Numbered from the stretch's first letter, positions 1-14,082 are shown. The stretch is 64,000 nt of DNA from Malachius bipustulatus (GCA_910589415.1 OU342635.1:36792929-36856928); one strand, 5' to 3'. Notes: generated by a model not told the origin, from the sequence alone. Translations and numbers: made by a program.

Positions 1-870
1 TTCAAGATGTCCGCACTTCCGGAAATACCGGAAGTTGACACCTAGTTCGTTATTTTAACGGGAACACCCTGTAAAATATTATATTTTTTAAATGTCTGAA
101 GAAATCTAATACAGGTGGTTTTCACCATTGGAATTTAGATTGAGTGGTTTATGAGTTATAAACAAGTGAAAATCGCAATGTTTCAACTTCAAAAAATAAG
201 ATTGGCTTTTACAGTTGGTGTTTAAATTCAGAAGTTTTTGAGTTATAAACAAGTGAAAATCGTCATTTTTCAAGTTTAGGGCCCTGTACCACGAAAACGG
301 TTCAAGATAGAGAAAAACGGCTTACATGTCCTTTTATTTTATTTTATTTTACTTTTTCATGAACTATTCTATGGTATAGAAACATTTGTACTTTCTCTGA
401 TTTTTTTATTTGGCGACGCGTGGAGAAATATCAGAATTTTTCAAATTTTTTATCACCCTGTATAAACATTTTATCTACATAATAGGATAGTACATAAAAA
501 AGTAAAATAGGGACATGTAAACCGTTTTTCTCTATCTTCAGCCGTTTTCGTTGTACAGGGCCTTGAACTTGAAAAATGACGATTTTCACTTGTTTATAAC
601 TCAAAAACTTCTGAATTTAAACACCAACTGTAAAGCCAATCTTATTTTCTCTTCTCAGACAATCTAAAAATGCAATAACATAGAAGCATTCCATTTAAAA
701 AAAACATAACTTTGATATGCCACTGTCATATGGGACACTCTGTATACTCCAAAATAATTTCAAATAATGGCCATTGTGATTCTGTACTTGATTTTACAAA
801 ATTTTTTTGGAAAAAAAACCATCGTTTGGCCTACAGAGACCGCTTCGAATAAGCTGGGACACCCCCTGTA
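1..870. repeat. fold-back element of the TACAGGGTG family, cut by the window edge
   Basis: Inverted arms of about 140 bp at roughly 192-331 and 511-646 match with few differences (each contains AACAAGTGAAAATCGTCATT or its complement and the ACATGTCC hinge). CACCCTGTA motifs lie at about 64 and 454, with degenerate forms near 731 and 861. The CCGGAAGTTG box near 30 and the GAGTTATAAACAA box recur in the element at 48475-49337, which identifies them as one family. No coding potential. Confidence 0.6.
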
Positions 871-3800
871 TATACTTTATTCCATTATTTGTAAATCAAT
901 CAATATGAAACCTTTTTACTGAAGTCCTTTATTCTAAACTTTATTATTATTTTTTTTAGTTGCTTTATAATAATTTTTGTAATATAATAATATAATAATA
1001 ATAAAACTTTTGAAATATCATTAATACTAAACGACCATAAAATGAGATATAAGGCCAAATGTTTAAAATCTAAAGCCAAAAGATGAAAGGTAACAAAAAT
1101 CGATCTGGCAACTATGTTCTAGTTATCGACATGCTACGAGAAATTTAAAGTTTTTTGTCGACATCTGCAGGGAGTGGTCTGGTATCGACACAAATGTGTG
1201 GCTATTCAACCCCTCGGAGATCACAGGCACTACCTACTCACATGTCCAGGCATAGGGCATAGGCGGCTTCCCTGGAATGTGAAATTCCATAGAGGTCATT
1301 TCAAATTTGTCTGGCAGTCATATAACCGATATGGTTATGGCGCTCGGTCCATAACGACATTCGACGCTTACATATTTCGCAAGAATCTACTGGCACTGGG
1401 GAGCCTCGTGCTGCTAATTTCTCATTTGTGGAAAACCGTTTATCTTTGGGCATTTGAGCAGGGAATCCTTTGACTTCTGAGGGGGCTATAAATTACTGAC
1501 GGAAACTTCCGATACATTCAACATTAGGTACTCTCCATATAGGGGAATGAAATTTTCGTGGGAGTAAGATATCCAGAAGAAGTGATCAGGTATTGCATTT
1601 AAGCAAAATCGGTCAAGTCGTTTCAAAATGACTTGGGCCAACCAGTCACATTTTGAAACTAACCTAATTTTTGTGTCGATAAATAAAACAGCTTGAAAAT
1701 GAGGTCTTACACGACCCCCCTGCTTGCCCAAAGTTTGAAGTCAAAAACAAAAAAGTATTCTTTAAAAAAAAATTTCATACGGCACACCTTTTTTTTTAAA
1801 TATTTTTCTCAAGTTTTCTCATGTAACGTTGGGCTATTTACATTGCAAAAAAATTTATTTCATTAGAAGTTAGTCGACTGAATAGAATTTGCATGCTTAA
1901 TAATTGGTGACATTTCCTGAGATAACTTATCCTGAAATATCCTGAAAATCCTGAGTATCCTGAAAACGGTGTGCGGTATGAAAAAACTGAATGGATGGCG
2001 TTTTTGTATTTGCAACAAAGTCATATTAGTGGCGTAAAAGATAGGGATGGAAAAGGGGTGCCAATGCCAAGTCTGAATATCTACACCACTGGAAGACATC
2101 TGCTACAAAGCCTGAAATAGATAAGTTAAAGATCTTTGCACTTATTATTGTTCATGCCAAGTTTCATCAAAATCTGTTTAAATTTACAGGAGTTATAACA
2201 AAAAGAAATTAAACTTTGGCACCCTGTATTTTTAAAAATGAACCGTCACTTTGAGCTGATATTTATTGTTTCGACTTATATTTATGAGAGGAACTACCCC
2301 TTTAAATTTGGCCCGATATCACTGAAACACCCAGAAAGTTTCTTTTATATTGACTGTATTCAGGTTTCCAATTTCAATCTTATTCTTATATTTTGTATAG
2401 AAAGTAATTTATAATTCCGAAAGATGTTTCTTAGTTCATTTTGATCATCTCATCGTCTGCAGTAAATGTAGTAGGAAAGGTTCATCAGTTTTTATTTTTA
2501 TTATTATCATTTTAAAAATGAGAAATAACTAAAAAATATGTTCCGAAGATATTTTTATTGAAATTCTCAATAATTGTTTTATTTTGTAATAGTGTCAGTT
2601 AAAATAACTACGCCCCAAATACCCTAATGCAGATTCAAAATACCCTCAGCTTTAAAGCTGCTTATTTCTGTTTCATCAAGTCACGATTCAAATTAAATGA
2701 TTTTAATAGCTTCTAGAATTCTGAAGATTTATAATTTTATAGATTTTTGAAGATATTTCTAATGAAAAATCCAATTCTTGTTATCTAGTTTTTATTGTTT
2801 AGGTATTTTGTGGATTTCATCAGCTCACATTTGGTTAAAAGAATTAAAATGAAGCAACTCTGCAGATGCAGAATTAAACAAAAAATAATTTCGGAAGATA
2901 TTTTTATTGAAACTTCCAATTTGAATTGTGTATAATACATAATTTAGTAATGAATTTTTCTAATATACAATAGGTACAGGTCCACAAGATGGCATAATGA
3001 TAAATCTTTCATAGAGTTTTTCTAATATAATAATATAATATAATAATTCTATAAAGTTATATTCGTATATTTATTATTGTCTAATGCAAAAAGGGTAAAT
3101 AAAAATGACAAATGAATAACATCTAGTGTATTTACAAGGCAATCAAATGATGTGTCGAACGGCATCTTGTGGATACAGAGCATGTACACTTACGTTAACA
3201 TTTTACAAGGAATAAACATACATTTAGGTGCAATCAGCTAACTATATAAAAGGTTCACAACACACGAGTGAGGGACTGGCAGCCTCAACTCTAGCGATAA
3301 AAGCCGGCGCTCGGAAATAATAATTATTGTAATAACATTCGCTAGCGTTCAGGTTCGCCTCATATATTTGCCGTGTACAGATAGATATACCTTAGAATCT
3401 ATTTCTCTAAATCAAGTAAGTATAGTTGATGGATTGAACAATTTATTAAGTACTTTTGTGCCTCTGTAAAACCGGACCAAATTAAACAGGAACAAAAACA
3501 ACACTTAATATTTGAAGTCGGGTCACTACTACTGACAACTGTAAGAACAAGCCGAGTACATTATTATCATTATCTAGCCAAAATCTAAACTAAAATAAAT
3601 AAACGATCTCGGCTTGTTTTCACTTACTCGCAATAACCAGACTTAGCTTAATAATTATCATGTATTAAGTAAGATTAAAATTAGATTATTGCATTTTGCA
3701 ATAACAGGAAAATACAATAATTAGGCAAAAAGTGAGATCTATGAATGACTCATTATTACAGGGCAGAGTGTAATAAAAGCTACATTTAGTTCAGGAAATA

Positions 3801-6800
3801 TTACAGGAGGTGTACAAATACGAATTGAGTAAAATGCTCAACTAAACGCTATTATTTTACATATAGATACAGAACACGATGAAGTCGTAATGTAACCGAC
3901 CAACTACTTCTAGAAATTTTTAAATGCCTACATTTTTTTATATTAAAAAGTATCAACTATATTAATATATGAATCTCACTTGTTTTGCATCAAAATCTAT
4001 GTGATGCTAAATTTTTTACAATTTAAATTTCAATTAGAATTGACACATATATAACTTGAATTATCAATTGGTGCTAAGATCTACTACAAGTTGGATTTTA
4101 CTAATAAGCCTATGAAGGCTTTTGGTGAACTAGGCATTTTCCTCCGGGTCCAATAAAAAATCATCTACGTATTACGTACGTTTCAATAAATATACGATGT
4201 ATGAGGAAATTTTCAAACATTATAGAGATCTTTGAAAGCCTACAGAATCAGTAACAAAGTCCTAATAATGTGTAATGCTTCATGAAAACGGAAGACAAAT
4301 GTATACAGTTTGCCAACCCTATACAATTAAATTTCTTACTAAATCATCAAAGATCGAAGGAAAATTCAATAATAATTAATTTCGAGTGGATTTAAAAAGT
4401 TACTTTTATTTTTAGTACCTCCTTTATAATTATTACATTTAAACTAACGGTATTTCATTTAAAACAAATGGACTTTTAATTTGTAGTACTTTATTATTAT
4501 TTAATGAGCGTTACAATCAGATTGATGTTTCTTTTACTTACACCTTAGATGTTATAATAATTATTAGATGAGCTCAAAAATTCTACATAATATCGTTGTG
4601 TTACTAAACAAAATTAGTCACAACGGGTGTCTCAAATCTAGCACTCTGCTGAACACAGGAAACTTTTGACAATGGCACTAAATAATTGGGAAAAACTTTT
4701 ATTATAGTGTCCATACATTTACGAAATAATATAATTAAATTTATTTGATACATTTTCAATAAAAAAGTCAATCGTTACTGACTTTTTTTTAATTCGTTTT
4801 AATAGAGAATTTATTATGCTGAAGAAAAACTTTGAAAGGCTAAAGAAAATCAACGAGACAGAGAGGAAGAAAGATTATTTATTGGTTTGCGATGAAATGG
4901 ATTAGATAACTTATTTCTTATTACTGAAAATTATATCACAATAAAAACGACCCCAACTTTTCTATCATCCTGTTGCACTTATGGTTTTGATACAATCATG
5001 GAACCCAGATTTAAATTTTAGGAACCACTTTATCAGGAACCAAATCGTCATTAAAAACCACTGATATTGACAAAAACAGCGAGGAAGTGGGAGATTTGTT
5101 TTTTTATATTAGTATTTGGTAATTAATTCTGCAATTGTCACCTTATAAACAAGATAGAAACAGCTTTACATTTTTAGTAAAACATTTTTATCTTGTTTAA
5201 AAATCATTACCATATCCTGCATGCGCTCTGAAGTTGGAATAATTAAGAAAGAAAACTATAAATTAAGAGAGAAAACTAGCAACAAATAACATAATAAAGG
5301 CTTTCTGTCTTAAATATTTAATAAAAGTTTTTACGTCTTCAGTGCAATGTCCTGGGCTCTAAAGCTGCCGCAATTTTGAGACACCTCGTCTATTTTTCTG
5401 AATTAGATTTATAATAGATCTGATATGTTTACCGTTCATATTGTCTATATAAATGACGGGTAAAGTTGTTTTTTATTTCAGGATAGAAGTAGTGTGTGGG
5501 GAGGTCTACAAGGTCACATCTTCAGCCAATAAGAAGGGTTGAATGTTCACTCTACCGGGCCTAGTTAAATTGCATAATTTGGCAATAGAAATCTTGCTAC
5601 AGGAGTCTAATGCAAGGTGATAGATAAAACTGTTTGTTGGTTAGTTAGTAAAAGTTAGGCCTTCGTATTAAACTACTGATTGTGCACCATCTTAAATTTA
5701 ATAATTTTCTCGACTCCACAAACTAGGGAAAATGTTGTTAGAGCTCGGCATTGACGACTAGAGATTTTTTTACAATTTCGCAATCATTTTGCAGATCTCT
5801 CCGTTAATTTTTAAGACAACTACTACTTAAAAATCAAGTGGAAGAAAAAATAAAGATTATGCATTTCCTAATAAATAGAAAATGTCAGTATATACACATT
5901 CAACAATAATATTCTAAGAATATATCTTTCAAAGTAAACAGAAATATATTCATTTTAATATCACACACTTTTAAAATCAATTTTTATTGCTGCAGCAAAA
6001 TTCTCGACAATCGATACTTCATTGTTACAATAATCACACCATAAAGCTACAAAATATCTTCTACATACTACAAACAACTTTTTTGTATTTAAAATTAACA
6101 ATAATGGTGTTTCTTAAATAAACAGTTTTTTAACAACATTGCTTTGCAACAAGCCAAGAAAGACGAAACTGTAACTTCCTGCACCTGCAATCATTCAAAA
6201 TTAAATATTTCTCACAATATATGGCTATCTGATGCATTCTACTAATAAATTAATAAAGCCGATCTATAGTCAAACTCAATACCTGCATAAGCATATTTGT
6301 TGGGGGCCAGATATTTGTTGCAGTAATGTTAGATGAAAACTGAAAATTATTATGAAAAATAATAATAAACGTAAAAGTTTGGAAATTTTGTGCCATCTTT
6401 TATAAAGTTAACAGAAGGCATAATAGTATATTTTATGCAACAGGCTGCTAATGAATCGAACAACCCTTGAATATCTGGTAGTTCTGGTACCACTTTTTAC
6501 ATTATGTCAGCATCCAGAATTGGACTGATAATCCAGGTGTGGAGGACTTTTCAAAAATCTGGTTTTCGTTCTTCGCAAGTGCTGCAAGGTGGTCTAAAAA
6601 TGGGGAAATGTGGTTCGGAAACCATTGCGGATTTTGGAAAGTGGTTTGAGAGAATCCGAAAGAGTATCTAAAAAAAGGTCCTCCCAACAGTCCCAACCAC
6701 CTGTCTAAGCTCTTATAGTGACGACATAAGAGGATTTTTCATTTCCCTGTACTCTCTCATTTTCTCTATATGTATAACCCCAAGCTCAACTATTTGATAA

Positions 6801-7420
6801 TGAAGGAAAAATGGTCTAATTTCAATCCCCCCCCCCCCCTCCAACTGCTTTCAAAAATTGTTTTGATGTTGAATCCCGAAAATCTTAATTTTCTATTACT
6901 TTCAATTTTCATTTTTAAATTTTACCCAGCAATTTTCAAAATAAATTCTTGATACTGATACTAATTTTAAGGTAAAATTAGTAGCCGTTAATTTTAGTAG
7001 CCAAAAAAGACCAGAAAAAATTGAAAATAAGAAAAAAATTTACTTTTTGCATAAACTTGTAAGACCCCAAGAATATTTGGCTCATTTTTTCAAAAAATAG
7101 GAAATTCAACGTGTCTTAAAAACGGGCGAATTTTTGGCTCCCAAAAATCTTGTACACCCGGAGACTATAATTATGAACAATTCGTATTTGCTTGAATAAA
7201 AGTTTCTTTTTAGTCCCCATTTTGAGCCATATTATGATATTTTTTCATCTAGACAAATATTTTAGGCTTGTGAAATATTGGAATTCAATATTAATTGAAT
7301 TAATTGCTAATTGAATTTGACTATAACACACATGCAAAAGTAAAAAGTATCTGCAAAAGTGTCTCTTCATCTAAAAGTGGAGCTAAAAATAGACTAAATA
7401 GCATGTGCATACTTACAAAT
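871..7420. other. non-coding 3' flank of Syx1A
   Basis: AT-rich sequence with no convincing gene. Short open frames at 1174-1473 (plus) and 1486-1731 and 1863-2099 (minus) show no recognisable domain. Microsatellite-like TAA tracts occur near 980-1005 and 3025-3050, and a 13-nt poly(C) near 6827. A promoter-like patch at about 3240-3560 is listed separately. If the GTAAGT after the distal Syx1A stop is used, the true 3' UTR exon should lie in this stretch on the minus strand. Confidence 0.5.
3150..3560 (+). promoter_or_regulatory. TATA-containing promoter-like patch, possible solo LTR
   Basis: A good TATA box (CTATATAAAAGG near 3242) stands in a more GC-rich island than its surroundings and is followed by a 5'-leader-like sequence but no open frame. 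A short inverted pair (CCACAAGATG near 2982 and CATCTTGTGG near 3164) lies upstream. The layout would fit a solo LTR, but I could not define TG..CA ends with a target duplication. Confidence 0.2.
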
Positions 7421-7504
7421 TTATACAATTCCAAGATATCCTCCAATGGTGCAAGCGATTATAATTCCCAGTATTGTCAGACAGATCAAAATCATGATTT
7501 TCTT
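7421..7504 (-). CDS. Syx1A: Syx1A alternative terminal exon, distal (canonical-like anchor)
   Basis: Terminal coding exon with a CACTCTGCAG acceptor, 27 codons and a TAA stop (7423-7421). It reads KKIMILICLTILGIIIACTI then GGYLGIV. KKIMILICLT followed by LG is the start of the insect syntaxin 1A transmembrane anchor, with the palmitoylatable Cys. It lies 6.6 kb beyond the proximal anchor exon, so using it requires skipping 14083-14160 and its 3' end. Four bases after the stop is a perfect donor, GTAAGT (7416-7411), so part of the 3' UTR may be spliced onto an exon further left. Phase 0 fits both SNARE exons. Confidence 0.93.
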   Translation of the reverse strand, partial: KKIMILICLTILGIIIACTIGGYLGIV

Positions 7505-9990
7505 CTGCAGAGTGAAACACAACAATAAAACGGTTAATTTCATCTTTACATTGAATAGAGTTTGTGTGCATTTGTCACTCCCAGGATTCTTTATGACATT
7601 ACATTAGTTATAGAAATCTGTTTTTGGGTGCTATTGCGAATGAGTCCACATGAACAACAAGACATGAACAAGAATGTGACACTATTCTTAAATGAAATTG
7701 ATACTTATAGGTTGATGTACCTACACATATATTTCTTTTAAATAAATTGAAAATGATTAAATATGTAATCGTTCGTTAGGCACTTCTGATTAAAAATAAA
7801 TAAGTAATGTGAGGATAAAGTTACGATAAATCAGATAATGTTCGGTGTCAATTTTATATTATGCAGCAGAGGATTTAATTGTAAAAATTACGGGGCCTAT
7901 ATCTGGACAGTTCTTGAACAAGATTTCCATTAGCAACACAAGTAATTTTGCTGCTCAAAAACTGTATACAATAAAAATGAAATAATATATCGAACCAGGG
8001 AGTAAGTAATTAAGTACGAGTAGTTCTAAATTTATAATGTCAGAGTCAAAAAACTGTGCGCTTTCAAGGCCTCGAATACTAGCCTTCAAAGTTTTTGGAA
8101 AGATCAATTTACTAGTTAATATAATAATTTTATTTTTACTTTCCAGATTTAATAAGACTAACAATAAGCGAAAAAAGGTAGTCAATCAATTAAAAATTTA
8201 ATTCTTGGTGTCACTTTTTCAAAAATTAAATTAAATTAAGCGATAACTAAGTGTTGACTATATTGTTAAACAATTGTCGTATTTGGTTGGTTAACCTACT
8301 ACTCACTTTTGAGTGAGAGAACATATTATGCACATGTTTAAACTGGGTATCAGCCAGTGTAACTTGACATAAGTTGTCACCTTTTATAAAAAAATTCGCC
8401 CTTTTTATTGGCATTTGCTATTTTATCCATTTTGTTGTGGACTACAAAAATAACTAATCCTTAGAAAAATATAATTTGTCTTGTCATTAAATAACACTGT
8501 TGACAGACAGTGTAGCGCTCGTGAATTATTAGCTTGTCCAGTTCACCACTCTCTATACATTCAGGCAAGATAAAGCAACCCCAGCATCAATCAAGGGAAT
8601 CCCCTGCAGGTTCAGTTTATCAAAGCTTCAGCCCAAAACAACCGTTATTTATGAAACCCATAATTTTGCTTCTAGGAGGTACTGTAGAACGCCGGGAAAC
8701 CCCAATTGGTGATCAAAATGATAAAAGAATATTTTTTTTGTAAAGATAATTTATTTCAAGAGCAATTCTGTTATCTTAGAAACTTTGTAACCTCTTGAGG
8801 TTATTATTTTTAAAATAAAGTGTTCTTGAAATTGCACTATTAACTGACTCTGACCACATTTTACATTAACAATGATTATTAATAGAGCCAATCCTTTGAT
8901 AATAGCATCATAATCATTAACAAATTGTATTAAAAAATCTAGAAATAAACATTCTACATAGCGCTTGAAAATATATCGCTTTATACATAGATAGAATTGA
9001 CATTCCTAAAAGCTATTGTCTATTCTCCGTAAGAAAATCTAAATCCCAATTCTTTTTAAGAAAACTCTAATTTACATTTGGTTTGTTTCGAGATCTCTGA
9101 AAGCTGTCTTGAATTCTTATAGATAAATTAATGTGCAATGTATTTACAGTGTGTCCATCTATGGTTTTAATTTTAATTATATTATTTATGTTGCACAAAT
9201 GTTCATTTATGAATAAGGGACCATTAATATAATTATTATTTCAATAACATTTACGCATTCATCTAGGATGAGGATTTAAATAGTCAGTGCTACCTACTAA
9301 AATAAAATTTAAGAGCGAGTTTGGCGTTTTAAGAATTTGACACGTAATAGGAATGGCACAAATATTTTGATCACAAATTTAAAATTTGTGAAACTTTTTT
9401 TTTTCTATATTGTTCATCTCTCTATAACTTTTAAAAATTAATATTTCAGTAACTAAAACCAAAACGGTATATTCACTGCATGGGGACTTATGAAGAGCTG
9501 GTATTGAAAGGAGAGTTTTAAGTTTTCTTGTCTCGATTTGTTTTGTTAATAAAATTTTGAGACAATACTAAAATATCAGTCTCATCTTTATTATTTACAA
9601 AATTAAAATATATACTAGCACATACTCAACTTATCTAAATTGCTAAAAGCACCTCAACCTTGATTCTGCCCTAAAGCTGCAGGTATTGAAATTTTGAATT
9701 TTATGAAACAAGACATTTTTTCCAAATTAAAATCAAAATGGAACAGAGAACGTGTCACAGGATACTTCTGAATGAAGAACCATGAAACACTGAAAGGTAT
9801 TAAAAAATTAGTTCCAATTAGGACACATAAAAATAGGAATAGGACTAAGTGAGGCGAATATTTCTGCTTTGAATGCTCCTGCATTCCTATTTGTATGTGC
9901 CCCCAGCTCTATTTGTACTTTATCACAATGTTCAGGAAATATTTCACACTTCCCTAAACACTTTCTTTGGAAAACAAGAACAAATAGTTC
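7505..9990. other. Syx1A intron sequence, no gene seen
   Basis: Part of the 6.6-kb interval between the two alternative anchor exons. AT-rich; the only open frames (for example 7955-8185 minus, 8534-8743 plus) have no recognisable domain. Confidence 0.5.
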
Positions 9991-10490
9991 AAATACCAGG
10001 TAATTTTTAAAACGCTTGTCCCCTCAAATTTATAGAAGTGTGATGATCTGAAGATGAAAGACCCGAAATAGGTCAATTTTATAATTTGATTTACTTTCTA
10101 TTGATGTAAAAAAAATTATACAGGGTGTTTCTTGATGGTAAGCTGTTTTTCGATATTTAGAACCGTACACTGCTTTCAAAATGGAAAACTGCGATTTTAA
10201 TTTGTTTATAACTCATAACCTACTCAATTTAAACTGCAACTGTAAAAACCATTCTGACTGGATTTTCTTAGAAAATATCAAAATGTAATAATATACAGGG
10301 TGTGCCGTTTAAAAAAAATGAACAATTCTGTCATTACTGGGCCAAGCAAGGAACACTCTGTATCATTTTTTTTTACATCAATAGAAAGTAAATCAAATTA
10401 TAAAATTGACCTGTTTTGGGTTTTTCATATCACACTTATTGTATAAATTTGGTGGGTGACAAGTTTTAAAAAATCACCTGGTACTTATAT
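9991..10490. repeat. fold-back element in a Syx1A intron
   Basis: About 120-bp inverted arms (9991-10110 and 10370-10490), each containing TACCAGGT, AGGTCAATTTTATAATTTG and ACTTTCTATTGATGT or complements. Inside are TACAGGGTG (from about 10122 and 10293) and the TTGTTTATAACTCATAA box shared with the elements at 1-870 and 48475-49337. Arms are diverged by small indels, so the copy is not recent. Confidence 0.7.
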
Positions 10491-12203
10491 GGTAAAATAT
10501 TGAAACACAAAAGTGGAATTTTTATTTTACCTTTATCACAAAAAATTTCCTAAAGTTTGCTACTTTGCCCTATATTAGGCCCTTATTTTGGAAAATAACA
10601 ATGGCAAAAACTTTACTCTTTTCTTTAAATAATTAACTTTAGAACACTTCTATGTCATACCACAAAAAAATACAGAAATGATCATTTTGAAACAATAAAT
10701 AACTTGAAAAATAATTTAGAAAACAAAGTTTACATTATAAGTTATTTGAAAAATCCTTCATTTCTAAATTTCATTACTTTAATAAGTTTAGAAGTGATCC
10801 TTGTCTGGTTTTATGATCAGTTTTAGAAAATAATTAGAAAAAGAAATTAAATTTGTTTTCAGTCATGAGTGAAGTTTGAAAGATTGAAAAAAAAATAGTT
10901 CTTCAACTGAAAACTTCAAGACATGTTGAGGAAACAGCATTCTTTTTCTGAAGTTTGTGAAAAAATCATCACTCTACTTTATGCCCCCACCTAAAAAAAA
11001 TGCATTCTGTTCCTCCTTGACACTTCTAATATGTCAATGTGCCTCAGTTCAATGCCTATAATTTGGAAAAAAAACCGCTTAAAAACTGAAAACATAATTA
11101 GACATGTCCTCTGGAAATGGAGAATCAAAAAACTGATTTTAGTGATCTCTTTCAATGAAATTACTGAAAGAATCCTTCTCGAAAAGTGATAAAAACGGAC
11201 ATGAAATTCTAATGTTGCATTGCCACTTGCAATAACGTAACAAAAAAGTTCTTTAATAATAATTTTAGCAAACAAAGAGATTTATTGAAGTAGATATAAT
11301 TTGAATAAAAAAAACCAATTAAAATATGAAACAACAAAAAATAAACAATTTTCTATATAAAAAAAAACAAACAAAATAAAACAAGTTTTGGTTAATTTTC
11401 AGTTGATGTTCAATTTTTTGTTCGCTAGAGATTATTTTGCTTGTTCATATAATAATCATATTTTTTATAAAACAAATTTGTAATTAAAATACACCGATCC
11501 CGTATCTGAAGATGGAACTTAACAGTGTCAGTGTCAAATTAAAATCTGAATAAGCCATGCAATTTCAGTAAACAAGAAAACTTAATACTTTCTCTAGAAA
11601 CTCAGTATTGCTTCTGGTTATTGTCCAATATAAAACCACCAAACATATTCCAACATGTTTTTTGTTTCAAATGATCCATTTCATATAAACGCTCCTGTTG
11701 AATTCAGTAATGACAAAAATTTTCTATTTTAAAAGCACATCTAAAGGTTTCTTTTCGGGTAAAATTGATCATAAAAAATCCGTTCATTTATTATTTTCTT
11801 TTAGATTAAAATATGTTTCAAAGCATTCAATCCCAAACTTTACAGCCTCTAGATATCACTCAGGAAGTAAAATGCTAAATTATACTTTTTTTCCTTGTAT
11901 GTAATTTCAAACTATCTTAAAAGAAGAATAATTGAATTAGCTCCTAGCAGAAGACACACTTTTAAGCTAATTTAACAGAACTCCAAATAACAAAACCTGA
12001 TTCATCCTGTATATAGTTCCGCTTATACACCCTTAGGGCAGATGCTGTGTTATGTTCATACAAATAACCTGATCTTTATACTTAAAATTTATACCTTGTT
12101 TGTGAGTAATCAATCGCTTCATAATTCAAACTCAATTCCAGGAATCCTTCTAAATTACTTACTGAAATCCACAGGCTGCTTTTCTCTGGCAGAAATTTGT
12201 AGG

Positions 12204-12359
12204 CTACACTTGAGGTGGGTGCTTAATGGAAATGATATCATAAAAACCTCCCCTCTTGGGATTAAATATTGCAGGAACATCACCAAAATTGTCACTGTTC
12301 CTGGGGGAAAAATCGTCTTCAACTCCTCCCTCGCCTCCAAATAAACCAGCAACGTCAAA
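12204..12359 (-). CDS. orphan coding-like block, possible terminal exon
   Basis: On the minus strand a good acceptor (GTGTTTTATTAG) is followed by 51 sense codons and a TAG stop. The peptide has protein-like composition (FDVAGLFGGEGGVEDDFSPR, then NSDNFGDVPAIFNPKRGGFY, ending HPPQV), quite unlike the Lys/Asn/Ile/Phe noise of surrounding frames, and local base composition is richer in G and C. It sits inside the intron between the two Syx1A anchor exons, on the same strand. I do not recognise the family. It may be the last exon of another gene, an exonised transposon piece or a retrocopy fragment; splicing to Syx1A in phase 0 is formally possible but the peptide is not an anchor. Confidence 0.25.
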   Translation of the reverse strand, partial: FDVAGLFGGEGGVEDDFSPRNSDNFGDVPAIFNPKRGGFYDIISIKHPPQV

Positions 12360-13731
12360 CTAATAAAACACACTGTCTCAAAAGTTTTGTAATTCCTCAG
12401 ATGATCACATCGACACAAATAAACTGCTTTTAATTATTAAAAAAAAATATTTGAACAAGAAGTGTAATTACTTTTAGAGATAAAGATGAAAAGAAACAAA
12501 GCTTCAAGGTATCAAAAATGCAGACAGTAAAAAGTGGAGATCAACAAAAAAATTATTATTTGAGGGTAATATTTTTCTTAAGAGTCACTTTTTGGGGGGT
12601 CTATAAGGGGTTGAAGACTTTTGACACTGTGTGTGAATTTTATATTAAAACAGCAATTAATAAATAATTAAAAGTGCTTACACAGGGTGATTAGTTATCC
12701 TAATGAGTAGCCCACATGGTTCATTACTGATAATAATAAATGAACGAATTATGATATGAATAATGTAAAAACAAAATAACACAAAAATGTAAAACAAAAA
12801 TTTAATTTGCTGAAATAATTACAGAAACAATAAGAACAAATAATAATAATAATAATAAAAAATAATACGATATATAAATAATAAGCATATTATAGTATGT
12901 ATAATTATTTAAATCTGATTTTAAGTGTACATATACATATATTTACAAAATAATGACATACCTATCTGTAAATGTAAAATCATTTTACAAATCTTTGGCA
13001 TTATTAGTAGGTAGGTAGTAAACGCTAATTTATAACAAAAGTTTATACGTGAATAGGAAGATATGTAGATATTTTAAAGCATATTAAAATAAAGGGAATT
13101 AAAAACTAGAGTATTTACGATCGATCCTAGATCTGAAGATAATGTAAAAATTTTAAATATCACACACAATTTTTTAAACATTACTTGGAATACATTTCAC
13201 ATCCTGAAACCCTAAAACTTGAAATTAAACATCTAAATAAGGTTCAAGTCTTACGGCTTCAGCTCCCGAACCCTTTTTACCTAATAGAATGTGATAAGCC
13301 TACAAAATAATATTGCAGAGATTCTCAAATATGTACATTCTATATAACATTAAATCCAACTTTCTAAATTTTCTCTACATTAAGCACAAAGACATACATT
13401 ATAATTTTTATCTTATTGCTTAGACATTTTTAATGTGTCGTTTCAAGGAATAGTTTTTCATTAATCTTTCAAGTAAACTAGACGTTTCTTCTTTATGTTA
13501 CTACACACATATTTTTCGCAATTAAGTAACTCAAATGCAATTATTAAGCATTCGTAATCATAAAACTGTAACACAACTTCCAGACTCAATAATACTCTTT
13601 GTTTTATGCGCTGGGTTATCGTACATACATAGTTAATAATGTTTGAAAATATCGGTTTCATCAACAACAAAAGTAAAAACTGTTGTAGGTATGCAACAAT
13701 AAGATATGCCGATTCTTTATCGATGATTTAA

Positions 13732-13737
13732 TTTATT
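13732..13737 (-). promoter_or_regulatory. Syx1A: candidate poly(A) signal for the short Syx1A transcript
   Basis: AATAAA on the minus strand, the first one downstream of the proximal terminal exon's stop at 14083. It would give a 3' UTR of roughly 350-380 nt. AT-rich sequence makes chance matches common, so this rests on position only. Confidence 0.3.
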
Positions 13738-14082
13738 TTGAATAACTCTTAGGACAATCCAGTCGAACAAATAATCATCTATTTATAGGGAGAAGTGATA
13801 TAATAGCAAGGTCCTATAAATAAGTAAATCTGCATATCCTAGTGTGGCAAGTGAAAAAAAAACAGGTATTCACTGGCACTGGCAGTTAAACATGGCCCTT
13901 GTTTGAGAGAAAAGTCTCATGAGAAAGTCCGCAGTCCACAATAATATCTACAACACTGCATATTGCAAACTTTATACACAGTTTAGTAGTTATCAACTAA
14001 CACCCGTTTTTCCTTGTGGCCAAAGTATAGACATACTTAACTACAATGTATCTTCATGAAGAAATCAATAATTAGAATTAAT

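Larger units (their letters stand above)
10491..14082. other. Syx1A intron and short 3' UTR region
   Basis: AT-rich, with an (AAT)n microsatellite at about 12839-12862 and a lone ACAGGGTG motif near 12683. Apart from the coding-like block at 12204-12359 no exon was recognised. The segment just below 14083 is the likely 3' UTR of the proximal-anchor transcript. Confidence 0.5.

Noticed and set aside
1174..1473. 99-codon plus-strand frame
   Set aside because: Composition and lack of any motif fit a chance frame; no flanking element explains it.
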